Assembly (NCBI GenBank): GCA_009699665.1
Contig: WLNS01000021.1
Location: 1-14,719 of the forward strand
DNA from: Actinomycetota bacterium
GTDB taxonomy: Bacteria > Actinomycetota > Actinomycetes > Actinomycetales > Microbacteriaceae
Reading direction: 5' to 3'
Length of the DNA: 14,719 bases
Position numbers and translations under genes: made by a program. A model generated the notes under the pieces. It was not told where the DNA came from and searched no databases. It worked only from the letters and a program-made list of their open reading frames with translations. Below are positions 6,292 to 12,917 of this stretch, one piece after another; position 1 is the first letter of the stretch, and every line of letters begins with the position of its first letter.

Positions 6292-8468
6292 GACGCACCG
6301 CCTTTGCGGCGATGTTGGATGCCGTCCATGATGGCATCTTGCACATTCACAAAGTCACCCGCATCGCCTCGGGCGCTGGGGCGCGTCCACTCGCCAATCG
6401 AATCGAGGTGCCAGGTATTTGAGTGATCCGACATGCCCAGGGTGAACAGGCTCGTGAGGTAGTCGATGTGCTCGGGGCGGGTGAGTTTGACGAGGGCCTC
6501 AACACGACGGTCGAGATTTCGATGCATCATGTCGGCGCTGCCGATGTAGGCGATGGGTTCGTCATTATGGCCGAACATAAAAATGCGCGAGTGTTCGAGG
6601 TAACGACCGAGCACAGATCGAACGCGAATGTTTTCACTCAGGCCCGAAATTCCCGGACGGAGGGCGCAAATGCCTCGCACCCAGATGTCAATAGGAACAC
6701 CGGCGTTGCTGGCGCGGTACAGAGCATCGATGATGGCCTCGTCGACCATCGAGTTGGTCTTGATGCGGATGGCCGCGGGTTTGCCGGCGTGCGCGTTACG
6801 CGCCTCGTTTTCGATGGCATCAATCAATCCTGTGCGCAAATATCGCGGGGCCACGAGCAGTCGCTTGAACTTCTTCTCAATGGCATAGCCACTCAACTCG
6901 TTGAACAAGCGGGTGAGATCGCGGCCCACGGAGCGGTCCGCTGTGAGCAGCCCTAAGTCTTCATAAGACCGACTCGTTTTGGGGTTGTAGTTGCCGGTGC
7001 CCACGTGTGAATAGTGGCGCAGCTCGCCGTCTTCCTGGCGAATCACCAGGGCGAGCTTGCAGTGGGTCTTGAGCCCGACGAGGCCATAGACAACGTGAAC
7101 GCCGGCCTTTTCGAGCTTGCGTGCCCACGAAATGTTCGCCTCTTCGTCAAAGCGCGCTTTCACTTCGACCAAGGCCAGAACCTGCTTGCCAGATTCGGCC
7201 GCCTTTATCAGGGCGGCAACGATAGGACTGTCACCCGACGTGCGGTAGAGAGTCTGCTTGATCGCGAGCACTTTTGGATCAACGGCGGCCTGCTCAAGGA
7301 ATGTCTGAACGCTCGTCGAAAACGACTCGTAGGGGTGGTGCAGCAACACATCGCCTCGCCGGATGGCCCGAAAGATTGACATTTCTTCACCGGCCTCGGT
7401 GGGAGCGAGTCGGACATTTGTGCTGGGCACATGCGGGGCGAAGTGCAAATCAGGTCGCTTGATGCTGGCGAGTTCAAAAAGGCCAGCAAGATTGAGCGGC
7501 TCCGGAAGGCGATAAACCTCTTGCGCGGTGATGTCGAGTTCGCGAATCAAGAGGTTAAGCGTCACGGCATCCATGCTCTCGTCGATCTCGAGTCGAATGG
7601 GTGGACCAAAGCGGCGTCGCGACAGCCCACGCTCGAGCACTTGAATCAGGTTCTCGGTTTCGTCCTCGTCGATCTCAACGTCTTCGTTGCGCGTCACTCG
7701 GAAGGCGTGGTGCTCAATGATGTCCATGCCGGGAAATACGTCACCCAGGTGTTGAGCGATGAGCTCTTCGAGCGGGATGAAGGTGAGCGCCTGATGATTG
7801 ACAGATTTTTCGACGGCAACGAAGCGGGGCAGCATCTGTGGCATCTTGAGACGAGCAAACTCCTCGGTGCCGGTCTTGGTGTTGCGCACCCGAACGGCCA
7901 GGTTGAGCGAGAGCCCCGAGATGTAGGGAAAGGGGTGGGCCGGATCAACGGCCAGGGGCATGAGCACGGGGAAAATTTGGTCGGCAAAATAGGTGGTCAG
8001 TCGATCGCGTTCGTTGTCGCCCAGATCGCCCCATGAGACCACGTGAACGCCCGCTTCCGCGAGTTGCGGCTTCAACTCGTCCTGGTAAACCTGGGCGTGA
8101 CGCACCTGGAGCTCGTGCGCACGCTCGGCGATGTTGGCCAACACGTCCATGGGAGCCGTGCCGAGAACATTCGGAACGGCGAGTCCGGTGGCGATGCGCC
8201 GCTTGAGTCCGGCAACCCTGACCATGAAGAATTCGTCGAGGTTTGAGGCAAATATTGCGAGAAAGTGGGCCCGTTCCAAGATCGGAATCGAGGGGTCTTC
8301 GGCCAGTTCTAACACCCGCTGATTGAAGGCCAACCAACTCTGCTCTCGGTCGAAGTAACGGTCCGCCGGCAGATCGGCAGCCGTTTCGGCCGGTGGCAGG
8401 TCGAAGTCATCGTCAACATCGGGCGCGGTTTCATCCACGTCACTTCGGGCGAACGCTTCCATGTGCAT
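6288..8468 (-). CDS. ppk: polyphosphate kinase Ppk1
   Basis: This enzyme reversibly transfers the gamma phosphate of ATP to polyphosphate through a phosphohistidine. It has 726 residues, with an acidic N-terminal tail (about 1-36) before the conserved start YFDREQSWLAFNQRVLELA. Other hallmarks are FASNLDEFFMVRVAGL (73-88), HHPYESF (377-383) and IKQTLYR (403-409). The likely autophosphorylated His469 is in LKTHCK, followed by HVGTGNYN (488-495). The second catalytic His626 is in YLEHSR, with YIGSADMMHRNLDRRVE (641-657) near the end. ATG codons at 8468 and 8462 are both possible starts; no strong ribosome site distinguishes them. It lies between glnR (59 bases upstream) and mutT1 (4-base overlap). 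A PHO-like element precedes it, so phosphate-starvation control is plausible. Confidence 0.97.
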   Translation of the reverse strand: MHMEAFARSDVDETAPDVDDDFDLPPAETAADLPADRYFDREQSWLAFNQRVLELAEDPSIPILERAHFLAIFASNLDEFFMVRVAGLKRRIATGLAVPNVLGTAPMDVLANIAERAHELQVRHAQVYQDELKPQLAEAGVHVVSWGDLGDNERDRLTTYFADQIFPVLMPLAVDPAHPFPYISGLSLNLAVRVRNTKTGTEEFARLKMPQMLPRFVAVEKSVNHQALTFIPLEELIAQHLGDVFPGMDIIEHHAFRVTRNEDVEIDEDETENLIQVLERGLSRRRFGPPIRLEIDESMDAVTLNLLIRELDITAQEVYRLPEPLNLAGLFELASIKRPDLHFAPHVPSTNVRLAPTEAGEEMSIFRAIRRGDVLLHHPYESFSTSVQTFLEQAAVDPKVLAIKQTLYRTSGDSPIVAALIKAAESGKQVLALVEVKARFDEEANISWARKLEKAGVHVVYGLVGLKTHCKLALVIRQEDGELRHYSHVGTGNYNPKTSRSYEDLGLLTADRSVGRDLTRLFNELSGYAIEKKFKRLLVAPRYLRTGLIDAIENEARNAHAGKPAAIRIKTNSMVDEAIIDALYRASNAGVPIDIWVRGICALRPGISGLSENIRVRSVLGRYLEHSRIFMFGHNDEPIAYIGSADMMHRNLDRRVEALVKLTRPEHIDYLTSLFTLGMSDHSNTWHLDSIGEWTRPSARGDAGDFVNVQDAIMDGIQHRRKGGAS

Positions 8469-8474
8469 ATCTTG

Positions 8475-8495
8475 GCACGAGAGTTAAACTCGTGC
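8475..8495. promoter_or_regulatory. palindrome immediately before the ppk start codon
   Basis: GCACGAG (8475-8481) and CTCGTGC (8489-8495) are perfect 7-base inverted repeats around a 7-base AT-rich centre. Inside it, GAGTTAAACTC (8481-8491) is also palindromic. It ends seven bases before the outer ppk ATG. It could be an operator or, if transcribed, a hairpin that masks the ppk initiation region. Confidence 0.45.
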
Positions 8496-8500
8496 AGGCG

Positions 8501-8522
8501 CGCAGGTGGCCGGCGGGTGAAC
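8501..8522 (-). promoter_or_regulatory. PHO-like box upstream of ppk
   Basis: On the minus strand a perfect GTTCACC core begins an 11-base unit (GTTCACCCGCC, 8522-8512). It is followed in exact 11-base phase by a weaker unit, GGCCACCTGCG (8511-8501), matching the core at five of seven positions. It lies just past the glnR stop and about 33 bases before ppk. This suggests ppk-mutT1 has its own phosphate-regulated promoter in addition to readthrough from glnR. The sequence match is partial. Confidence 0.5.
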
Positions 8523-8527
8523 GCTTG

Positions 8528-9220
8528 CTACGAGCCCGCGCGCTGGTAAGACGCCGAGGCCGAATCCTCTGCCACGTTAAAGCGATAGCCGACGTTTCGC
8601 ACGGTTCCGATGAGTTGCTCCATGTCGCCGAGTTTGGCGCGCAGTCGACGCACGTGCACGTCGACGGTTCGCGTGCCACCGAAGTAGTCGTAGCCCCACA
8701 CTTCGCTCAGCAATTGTTCACGTGTGAATACTCGCGAGGGATGCGTGGCAAGGAATCTAAGGAGTTCGAATTCTTTGTAGGTGAGGTCGAGCGGGCGCTC
8801 GTTGACTTTGACGGAATAGCTCGCTTCGTCGATAACAACGCCGGCAGCCGAAATGCGACCGGGGGTCGCTTCGGCGAGCTCGGCGCGACCGGCGAGCAGT
8901 CGAATGCGCGCATCGACTTCGGCCGCGTGTGCGGTGTCGAGCACGACGTCGCCCACCCCCCAGTCGGGTGTGATGCCCACGAAGCCCGCCTCGGTGACCA
9001 CCAGAAGCAGGGGCGCACCCGGGCCGGTGGCGACCAAGATTTTGCACAGGCTCTTGACGTTGGCCAAGTCGGAGCGCCCGTCGACAACGATGACGTCGGC
9101 CCGGGGGGCATTGACAAACGAAGCAGGTTCGGCCGGGATCACGCGCACCTTGTGCGACAACAGATCGAGCGCCGGCAAAAGTTCGGTGTCGCGTGCGCGC
9201 AGCACAAGAACGTCAACCAT
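8528..9220 (-). CDS. glnR: GlnR-type orphan response regulator (nitrogen regulator)
   Basis: This is an OmpR-family transcription factor with an atypical receiver, recognisable as GlnR from its receiver (ELLPALDLLSHKVRVIPAEP, VVDGRSDLANVKSLCKIL, DWGVGDVVL). The winged helix gives the same impression (LTYKEFELLRFLATHPSRVF, WGYDYFGGTRTVDVHVRRLR, GTVRNVGYRF, about residues 140-220). The receiver keeps Asp47 but lacks the acidic pair after strand 1 and the conserved Lys, so it is unlikely to be a standard phosphorylated regulator. GlnR of Actinobacteria controls ammonium transport and assimilation genes. I chose ATG 9220-9218, preceded closely by GGAGG, giving 230 residues; an upstream in-frame ATG at 9253 would add 11 unlikely residues. 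No cognate kinase is adjacent. Some relatives also encode glnR close to phosphate-uptake genes. Confidence 0.87.
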   Translation of the reverse strand: MVDVLVLRARDTELLPALDLLSHKVRVIPAEPASFVNAPRADVIVVDGRSDLANVKSLCKILVATGPGAPLLLVVTEAGFVGITPDWGVGDVVLDTAHAAEVDARIRLLAGRAELAEATPGRISAAGVVIDEASYSVKVNERPLDLTYKEFELLRFLATHPSRVFTREQLLSEVWGYDYFGGTRTVDVHVRRLRAKLGDMEQLIGTVRNVGYRFNVAEDSASASYQRAGS

Positions 9221-9252
9221 GCGACCTCCGTCCCTCGTGTTTTTCTCCCTCA

Positions 9253-9278
9253 ATCGTAACCTGCTCTAAGATAGAGGC
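9253..9278. promoter_or_regulatory. divergent promoter region between glnR and the small membrane gene
   Basis: Rightward, TAAGAT at 9267-9272 is a good -10 hexamer ending exactly six bases before the ATG at 9279, the spacing expected for a leaderless transcript. Leftward, TACGAT on the minus strand (9258-9253) is a possible glnR -10. A short palindrome CTCTA-AGA-TAGAG (9264-9276) covers the rightward -10. No convincing -35 is visible for either direction. Confidence 0.5.
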
Positions 9279-9389
9279 ATGCTCGTAGCCCTCGAACTCT
9301 TCTTCATTGGACTCTTGGCTCTGGCCGCTCTGGCCATTGCGTGGACCGCCATCGTCGTCGTTTACAAGCTTTTTAAGGGTCAGCGCTAG
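9279..9389 (+). CDS. 36-residue single-span membrane peptide
   Basis: ATG at 9279 to TAG at 9387-9389 encodes MLVALELFFIGLLALAALAI, then AWTAIVVVYKLFKGQR. It is one long hydrophobic helix of about 28 residues with a basic tail (YKLFKGQR), so it probably spans the membrane with its C-terminus in the cytoplasm. Support for a real gene is the -10 element TAAGAT six bases before the start, the sensible membrane-protein composition and its place 27 bases before the YgfZ gene on the same strand. Function is unknown; it could be a small modulator of a membrane complex. The frame could be a chance hydrophobic stretch, but this is less likely. Confidence 0.6.
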   Translation: MLVALELFFIGLLALAALAIAWTAIVVVYKLFKGQR

Positions 9390-9416
9390 GCGCCGCTGGG
9401 CGCTCAACGGCACCCC

Positions 9417-10454
9417 ATGGCGCCAGCAGACCCCAACCCGTTCATCCAACAGCGCTTGCTGGCATCGGGCGATGCCTTTCTGGATCGCTGCGACAGGTGC
9501 GTGATTCTGCTCACCGGATCCGATCGACTCACCTGGCTCGATGGTTTGGTCAGCCAACATGTGCGTGATCTCGAGATGGATCAATCGACCGAGACGCTCA
9601 TTCTCACCCCGCAGGGTCGCGTGGAGTATCAGGCCGCCGTCGTCGACGACGGCACGACAACGCACATGATTGTCAATCGAGATTCGGCCGACGTGCTTGC
9701 GGAATGGTTCGATCGCATGATTTTTTCGGCCGACGTCGAGGTCATCCTCGCCTCGGAACTTCACGTGCTGGGCGCGTTTGCCGGACGCGCGGCAGATGTA
9801 TTCGCGTCAGTTACCACGTCAACTCCCGTGGTCGTGTGGCGCGACCCGTGGGGCACCATGACTCCGGGCGGTGTGCAGTACGCGCTAGGGGAACACCCCG
9901 GGAACGACTGGACGTATGGCGAGGCCCTGGTGTCGAGCGACGACCTGGCCCTGGTGCATGGTGCGCTGGCCGATGCGGGAGTCGCCGAGGTCAACCGGGA
10001 CGCCTGGGATGCCCTGCGCGTTGCCGCCTGGCGACCGGCCATCGAAGCCGAGGGCGACGACACGCTTATTCCCCACGAAGTCGACTGGATGCGCTCGGCC
10101 GTTCACCTCAACAAGGGGTGCTACCGCGGCCAAGAAACGGTGGCCAAGGTGCACAACCTGGGTGCGCCGCCACGCCGCCTCGTCTTGCTGCACCTCGACG
10201 GAATGTCTGATTCCCTGCCGAATCGCGGGGCTGAGGTATCTCTCGACGAAAAAGTCGTTGGTCACGTCACGTCGCCAGTGCGGCACGGTCAGGAGGGCCT
10301 CGTCGCTCTCGCCTTGGTAAAGAGATCGCTTCCGGTGACCGCAACGCTTGATGTGGTGACCGGCGAGGGCACAGTGCGGGCGACTCAGGTGGTGGTGGTT
10401 CCGCCGACGGCCGGTCACGCGGTGACCGTTGAACGACTCCCACGCTTGCGCTAG
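9417..10454 (+). CDS. ygfZ: YgfZ/GcvT-fold folate-binding protein
   Basis: This is a tetrahydrofolate-binding protein of the YgfZ family, related in fold to GcvT of the glycine cleavage system. Family members help repair or assemble Fe-S enzymes. The signature K-G-C-Y-R-G-Q-E is at residues 233-240, with the invariant Cys235. The preceding IPHEVDWMRSAVHLN (218-232), the N-terminal LLTGSDRLTWLDGLVSQHV (31-49) and TPQGRVEYQAAV (64-75) are also typical. The 345-residue length is slightly long but normal for actinobacterial members. The start at ATG 9417 lacks a strong ribosome site and follows the small membrane gene by 27 bases. It converges with the methyltransferase-like gene. Its local link to phosphate genes is not obvious. 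Confidence 0.9.
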   Translation: MAPADPNPFIQQRLLASGDAFLDRCDRCVILLTGSDRLTWLDGLVSQHVRDLEMDQSTETLILTPQGRVEYQAAVVDDGTTTHMIVNRDSADVLAEWFDRMIFSADVEVILASELHVLGAFAGRAADVFASVTTSTPVVVWRDPWGTMTPGGVQYALGEHPGNDWTYGEALVSSDDLALVHGALADAGVAEVNRDAWDALRVAAWRPAIEAEGDDTLIPHEVDWMRSAVHLNKGCYRGQETVAKVHNLGAPPRRLVLLHLDGMSDSLPNRGAEVSLDEKVVGHVTSPVRHGQEGLVALALVKRSLPVTATLDVVTGEGTVRATQVVVVPPTAGHAVTVERLPRLR

Positions 10455-10459
10455 CGCAC

Positions 10460-10476
10460 CGTGCTGATAGTGCACG
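10460..10476. terminator. small hairpin between convergent genes
   Basis: CGTGC (10460-10464) and GCACG (10472-10476) flank a 7-base loop in the 28-base gap between the ygfZ stop and the methyltransferase-like stop. The stem is short and there is no U-run on either side, so a bidirectional terminator role is only tentative. Confidence 0.35.
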
Positions 10477-10482
10477 TCTGGG

Positions 10483-11268
10483 CTAAGCCACCGCATGCCA
10501 CGCTACGGTGACTTCGCCCAAGCGCCAGCGCGATCGGCCCCCGATGAGCGGCCATCCGGTTGCCGCCACGTGAGCTACGGCTGCCTGCCAGCGCTGCACG
10601 GGGCCAAAAGTCGACAGGCTCGCATTCATGCGCCAGGCCTCATCAAGCGCCAACAGAAACGCGTGCACACCTTCGCCGGGAACATTGCGATGAATCAAGG
10701 CCTTTGGCAGTCGTTCGGCCGCAATCAGCGGACTCTCGAGATCTGTCAGCCGTAACGAGAGACTCAGGCTCTGCGGTCCAGTCGGGGTGAGAGCCAGCCA
10801 CGTGCTCACGCGTCCCAGCTCATCACACGTGCCATCAACGAGAACGCCGTCGGGGTGCAGTCGTTCGAGCATGGTTGCCCAGGCGCCGTCAACCTCAGAA
10901 ACGTCATACTGACGCAGCACGTTGAACGCACGAATCACCACGGGATCACGATCGCGCGGCTCGGGAATCTCGAAGCCACCGTGTGAAAAAGAAACGTTCG
11001 TCACGGGTGGCCGAACGGCAGCCAGTTCACGATTGGCCGTGGCGACACGCTCGGGATCAATCTCAATTCCCCACACGTGAACATCGTCGCGCACCTTACC
11101 CAGTCGTGTGGCCAATTCGAGGGTCGTAATGGCACGTGCCCCAAAACCCAGATCTACGACGTCAGCGCGACCGACGCGGCGCAGGCCGGGCCAGGTGGCA
11201 ATCCAGCGGTCGCAGCGCCGAAGGCGATTGACGTTCGTGGTTCCCCGCGTAATGAGACCCTCCGCCAT
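10483..11268 (-). CDS. SAM-dependent methyltransferase-like protein
   Basis: A 261-residue protein with a class I methyltransferase layout. There is a SAM-binding strand-loop VVDLGFGARAITTLEL (37-52), an acidic strand end WGIEIDPERVATANREL (66-82), then FSHGGFEIP (94-102) and a strand VLVDGTCDELGR (142-153). Motif I reads DLGFGARA rather than the classic DxGxGxG, so it is somewhat divergent. The later IRAFNVLRQYDV (112-123) is distinctive. No substrate can be assigned. The start is ATG 11268-11266 with GAGG very close upstream. It is divergent from gpmA across only 44 bases and convergent with ygfZ. I do not recognise the subfamily. Confidence 0.75.
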   Translation of the reverse strand: MAEGLITRGTTNVNRLRRCDRWIATWPGLRRVGRADVVDLGFGARAITTLELATRLGKVRDDVHVWGIEIDPERVATANRELAAVRPPVTNVSFSHGGFEIPEPRDRDPVVIRAFNVLRQYDVSEVDGAWATMLERLHPDGVLVDGTCDELGRVSTWLALTPTGPQSLSLSLRLTDLESPLIAAERLPKALIHRNVPGEGVHAFLLALDEAWRMNASLSTFGPVQRWQAAVAHVAATGWPLIGGRSRWRLGEVTVAWHAVA

Positions 11269-11300
11269 GCCTCAAGTCAACCGCACACAGCACCGGGTTC

Positions 11301-11312
11301 TAAACTGACACC
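11301..11312 (+). promoter_or_regulatory. leaderless-type -10 element of gpmA
   Basis: TAAACT at 11301-11306 is followed by exactly six bases and then the gpmA ATG, so transcription probably starts at or next to the start codon. No Shine-Dalgarno sequence is present, which agrees with a leaderless message. No clear -35 is seen. Confidence 0.55.
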
Positions 11313-12056
11313 ATGACGCACACTCTGATTCTGCTTCGTCACGGCCACAGCGAATGGAACGAAAAGAACCTTTTTACCGGCTGGGTTGATTGTCGATTGA
11401 GTGACAAGGGACTTCGTGAGGCGGCGCGTGCCGGTGAGCTGATGGTGGCGAACGGCGTTCTGCCCGACATCGTTTATACATCGCTCCTGTCGCGCGCCAT
11501 TCAAACCGCCAATATCGCCCTCGACGCGGCAGACCGCTTGTGGATTCCGACGACACGTTCCTGGCGATTAAACGAACGGCACTATGGCGCCCTCCAGGGC
11601 AAAGACAAACAGCAGACTTTGGCCGAGTATGGTGCCGAACAATTTCAGATCTGGCGCCGTTCGTTCGATGTGCCACCACCCCCCATCGATGCCACCAGTG
11701 AATTTGCTCAGTTCACTGACCCGCGTTATGTCGGGATTGACGGAGTTGTTCCGGCGACGGAGTGTCTGAAAGACGTCATCGACCGCATGGTGCCTTTGTG
11801 GAATGCATCGATCACGAAAGATTTGGCGTCGGGCAAGACCGTTCTGATCACCGCCCACGGCAACTCGCTTCGCGCGCTCGTGAAGCACCTGGATGGCGTC
11901 TCAGACGACGAAATTGCCGAGCTCAATATCCCCACGGGAATTCCGCTGGTCTATCAGCTGGATGAAAAATTTATCCCCATCGGACCGGGCACCTATCTAG
12001 ATCCCGAAGCAGCAGCGGCCGGAGCGGCCGCTGTGGCGGCGCAGGGCAAGAAATAG
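11313..12056 (+). CDS. gpmA: 2,3-bisphosphoglycerate-dependent phosphoglycerate mutase
   Basis: This enzyme interconverts 3- and 2-phosphoglycerate in glycolysis and gluconeogenesis, in the cytoplasm. The catalytic motif LLRHGHSEWNEKNLFTGWVD (7-26) carries phospho-accepting His10. RLNERHYGALQG (85-96) holds the acid Glu88, and the second His182 is in LITAHGNSLRALVKHLDG (178-195). The length of 247 residues matches the family. A short Ala-rich tail ends AAQGKK. The ATG at 11313 has no ribosome site but a well-placed -10. The gene is followed by a palindrome and then by convergent phoU. Closeness to senX3-regX3 is conserved in mycobacteria and other Actinobacteria. Confidence 0.97.
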   Translation: MTHTLILLRHGHSEWNEKNLFTGWVDCRLSDKGLREAARAGELMVANGVLPDIVYTSLLSRAIQTANIALDAADRLWIPTTRSWRLNERHYGALQGKDKQQTLAEYGAEQFQIWRRSFDVPPPPIDATSEFAQFTDPRYVGIDGVVPATECLKDVIDRMVPLWNASITKDLASGKTVLITAHGNSLRALVKHLDGVSDDEIAELNIPTGIPLVYQLDEKFIPIGPGTYLDPEAAAAGAAAVAAQGKK

Positions 12057-12074
12057 CCCACGGGCCCGTGTGGC
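12056..12074. terminator. GC-rich palindrome between gpmA and phoU
   Basis: CACGGGCCCGTG (12059-12070) is a perfect 12-bp palindrome. It is extended by GCC (12056-12058) and GGC (12072-12074) with one bulged T. It fills the whole gap between the gpmA stop and the phoU stop, so it may serve as a bidirectional terminator. There is no flanking U-run, as is usual for many actinobacterial terminators. Confidence 0.5.
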
Positions 12075-12740
12075 CTAGCGAGACAGCGAGTTGTCTTGGT
12101 CGACCCAGTCACCCGTTGACAGGTACTTGACCTTCTTCGAGATTGACACCGCGTGATCGCCGAAGCGCTCGTGATAACGACTCGCCAGCGTGGCATCTAC
12201 CGTGTCTGCCGTGGTGCCGCCCCATGCCTCATCGAGCACCTTGCCAAAAACTTTGAGGTGCAGGGCGTCGACCTTGTCATCGAGATCACGAATCTCATCG
12301 GCAATATCGTTTTCTTGAGATTTCAGCAGCTCAACCAACTTGCCGGCAATTTCGATGTCGAGCTCGCCCATTTCACGAAATGTGCCGCGCAGACCTTTGG
12401 CAACGACGCGCTCCGGAAAACGGTAGCGCGTGAGTGAGGCAATGTGTTCCGCGATGTCACCCATGCGCTCGAGCGAAGCACTCATGCGCAGCGAACTCAC
12501 GACAATCCGCAGGTCACGAGCCACCGGCTGTTGACGGGCAAGAATTTGAATGGAGAGTTCGTCGAGGCTGAGAGCCAAATCATCAATTTTTGCGTCGCCC
12601 TCAATCACCTTCTCAGCCATCGGCAAATCGCTCTCGTTGAACGCCGCCGTCGCATCTGTAATGGCAACCTTGACGAGCTCGGCAATCTCAACCAGGCGAT
12701 CCTGCACTTCGCTGAGTTCTTGCTGAAAAACCTGACGCAT
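12075..12740 (-). CDS. phoU: phosphate-signalling protein PhoU
   Basis: PhoU is a helical, peripheral-membrane protein that connects the Pst transporter with the phosphate sensor kinase and keeps the Pho response off when phosphate is plentiful. The start chosen is ATG 12740-12738, after AGGA nine bases upstream, giving the standard opening MRQVFQQELSEVQDRLVEIA and 221 residues. The longer frame to 12806 adds 22 atypical residues. Two PhoU repeats are visible, each with the metal-binding E-x-x-x-D pattern: ERMGDIAEHI (91-100) and ERFGDHAVSI (191-200). It is transcribed divergently from senX3-regX3, and PHO-type units lie in the shared upstream region. It is separate from the pst operon here, as in many Actinobacteria. 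Confidence 0.95.
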   Translation of the reverse strand: MRQVFQQELSEVQDRLVEIAELVKVAITDATAAFNESDLPMAEKVIEGDAKIDDLALSLDELSIQILARQQPVARDLRIVVSSLRMSASLERMGDIAEHIASLTRYRFPERVVAKGLRGTFREMGELDIEIAGKLVELLKSQENDIADEIRDLDDKVDALHLKVFGKVLDEAWGGTTADTVDATLASRYHERFGDHAVSISKKVKYLSTGDWVDQDNSLSR

Positions 12741-12808
12741 TTTCTTTATTCCTGCCGTTGAGTCGAGATGTACCAAGGCAACTCGCGGATGAGGGCCGCA
12801 AGGCAACG

Positions 12809-12864
12809 TGCGGGTAAACGAAGGTCGACGCGCACGTGAACACTTGTTGCCGACACTTTATACC
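12809..12864. promoter_or_regulatory. divergent phoU / senX3 promoter region with two spaced PHO-type units
   Basis: On the minus strand GTTCACGTGCG (12841-12831) and GTTTACCCGCA (12819-12809) start exactly 22 bases apart, two turns of the 11-base PHO repeat, with a non-matching unit between. The orientation points to phoU. Rightward, a TTTATACC stretch (12857-12864) is a -10-like element for senX3. The first PHO unit falls at its -35 position (17 bases between 12841 and 12859), so one protein bound here could affect both directions. The match is weaker than at pstS. Confidence 0.5.
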
Positions 12865-12917
12865 GGGCATGTTGCTTTTGTGGGGAGGTGAGAGGGAGCG
12901 TTACCTTAGGAATTACC

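Noticed and set aside
7431..8036. Plus-strand open frame of 201 codons inside ppk
   Set aside because: It lies wholly opposite conserved ppk coding sequence and has no promoter, ribosome site or recognisable domain.
8393..9259. Long plus-strand open frame of 288 codons opposite ppk and glnR
   Set aside because: It is antisense to strongly supported genes and its translation is a low-complexity Arg/Gly/His/Val-rich product with no recognisable motifs, typical of a shadow frame in GC-rich DNA.
9885..10496. Minus-strand open frame of 203 codons opposite ygfZ
   Set aside because: It is a shadow of ygfZ, which carries the KGCYRGQE signature in the plus frame.
12888..12917. Upstream GTG start for SenX3
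   Set aside because: The GGGGAG directly abuts this GTG with no spacing, whereas the ATG at 12918 has AGGA at a proper distance and starts right at the membrane segment.
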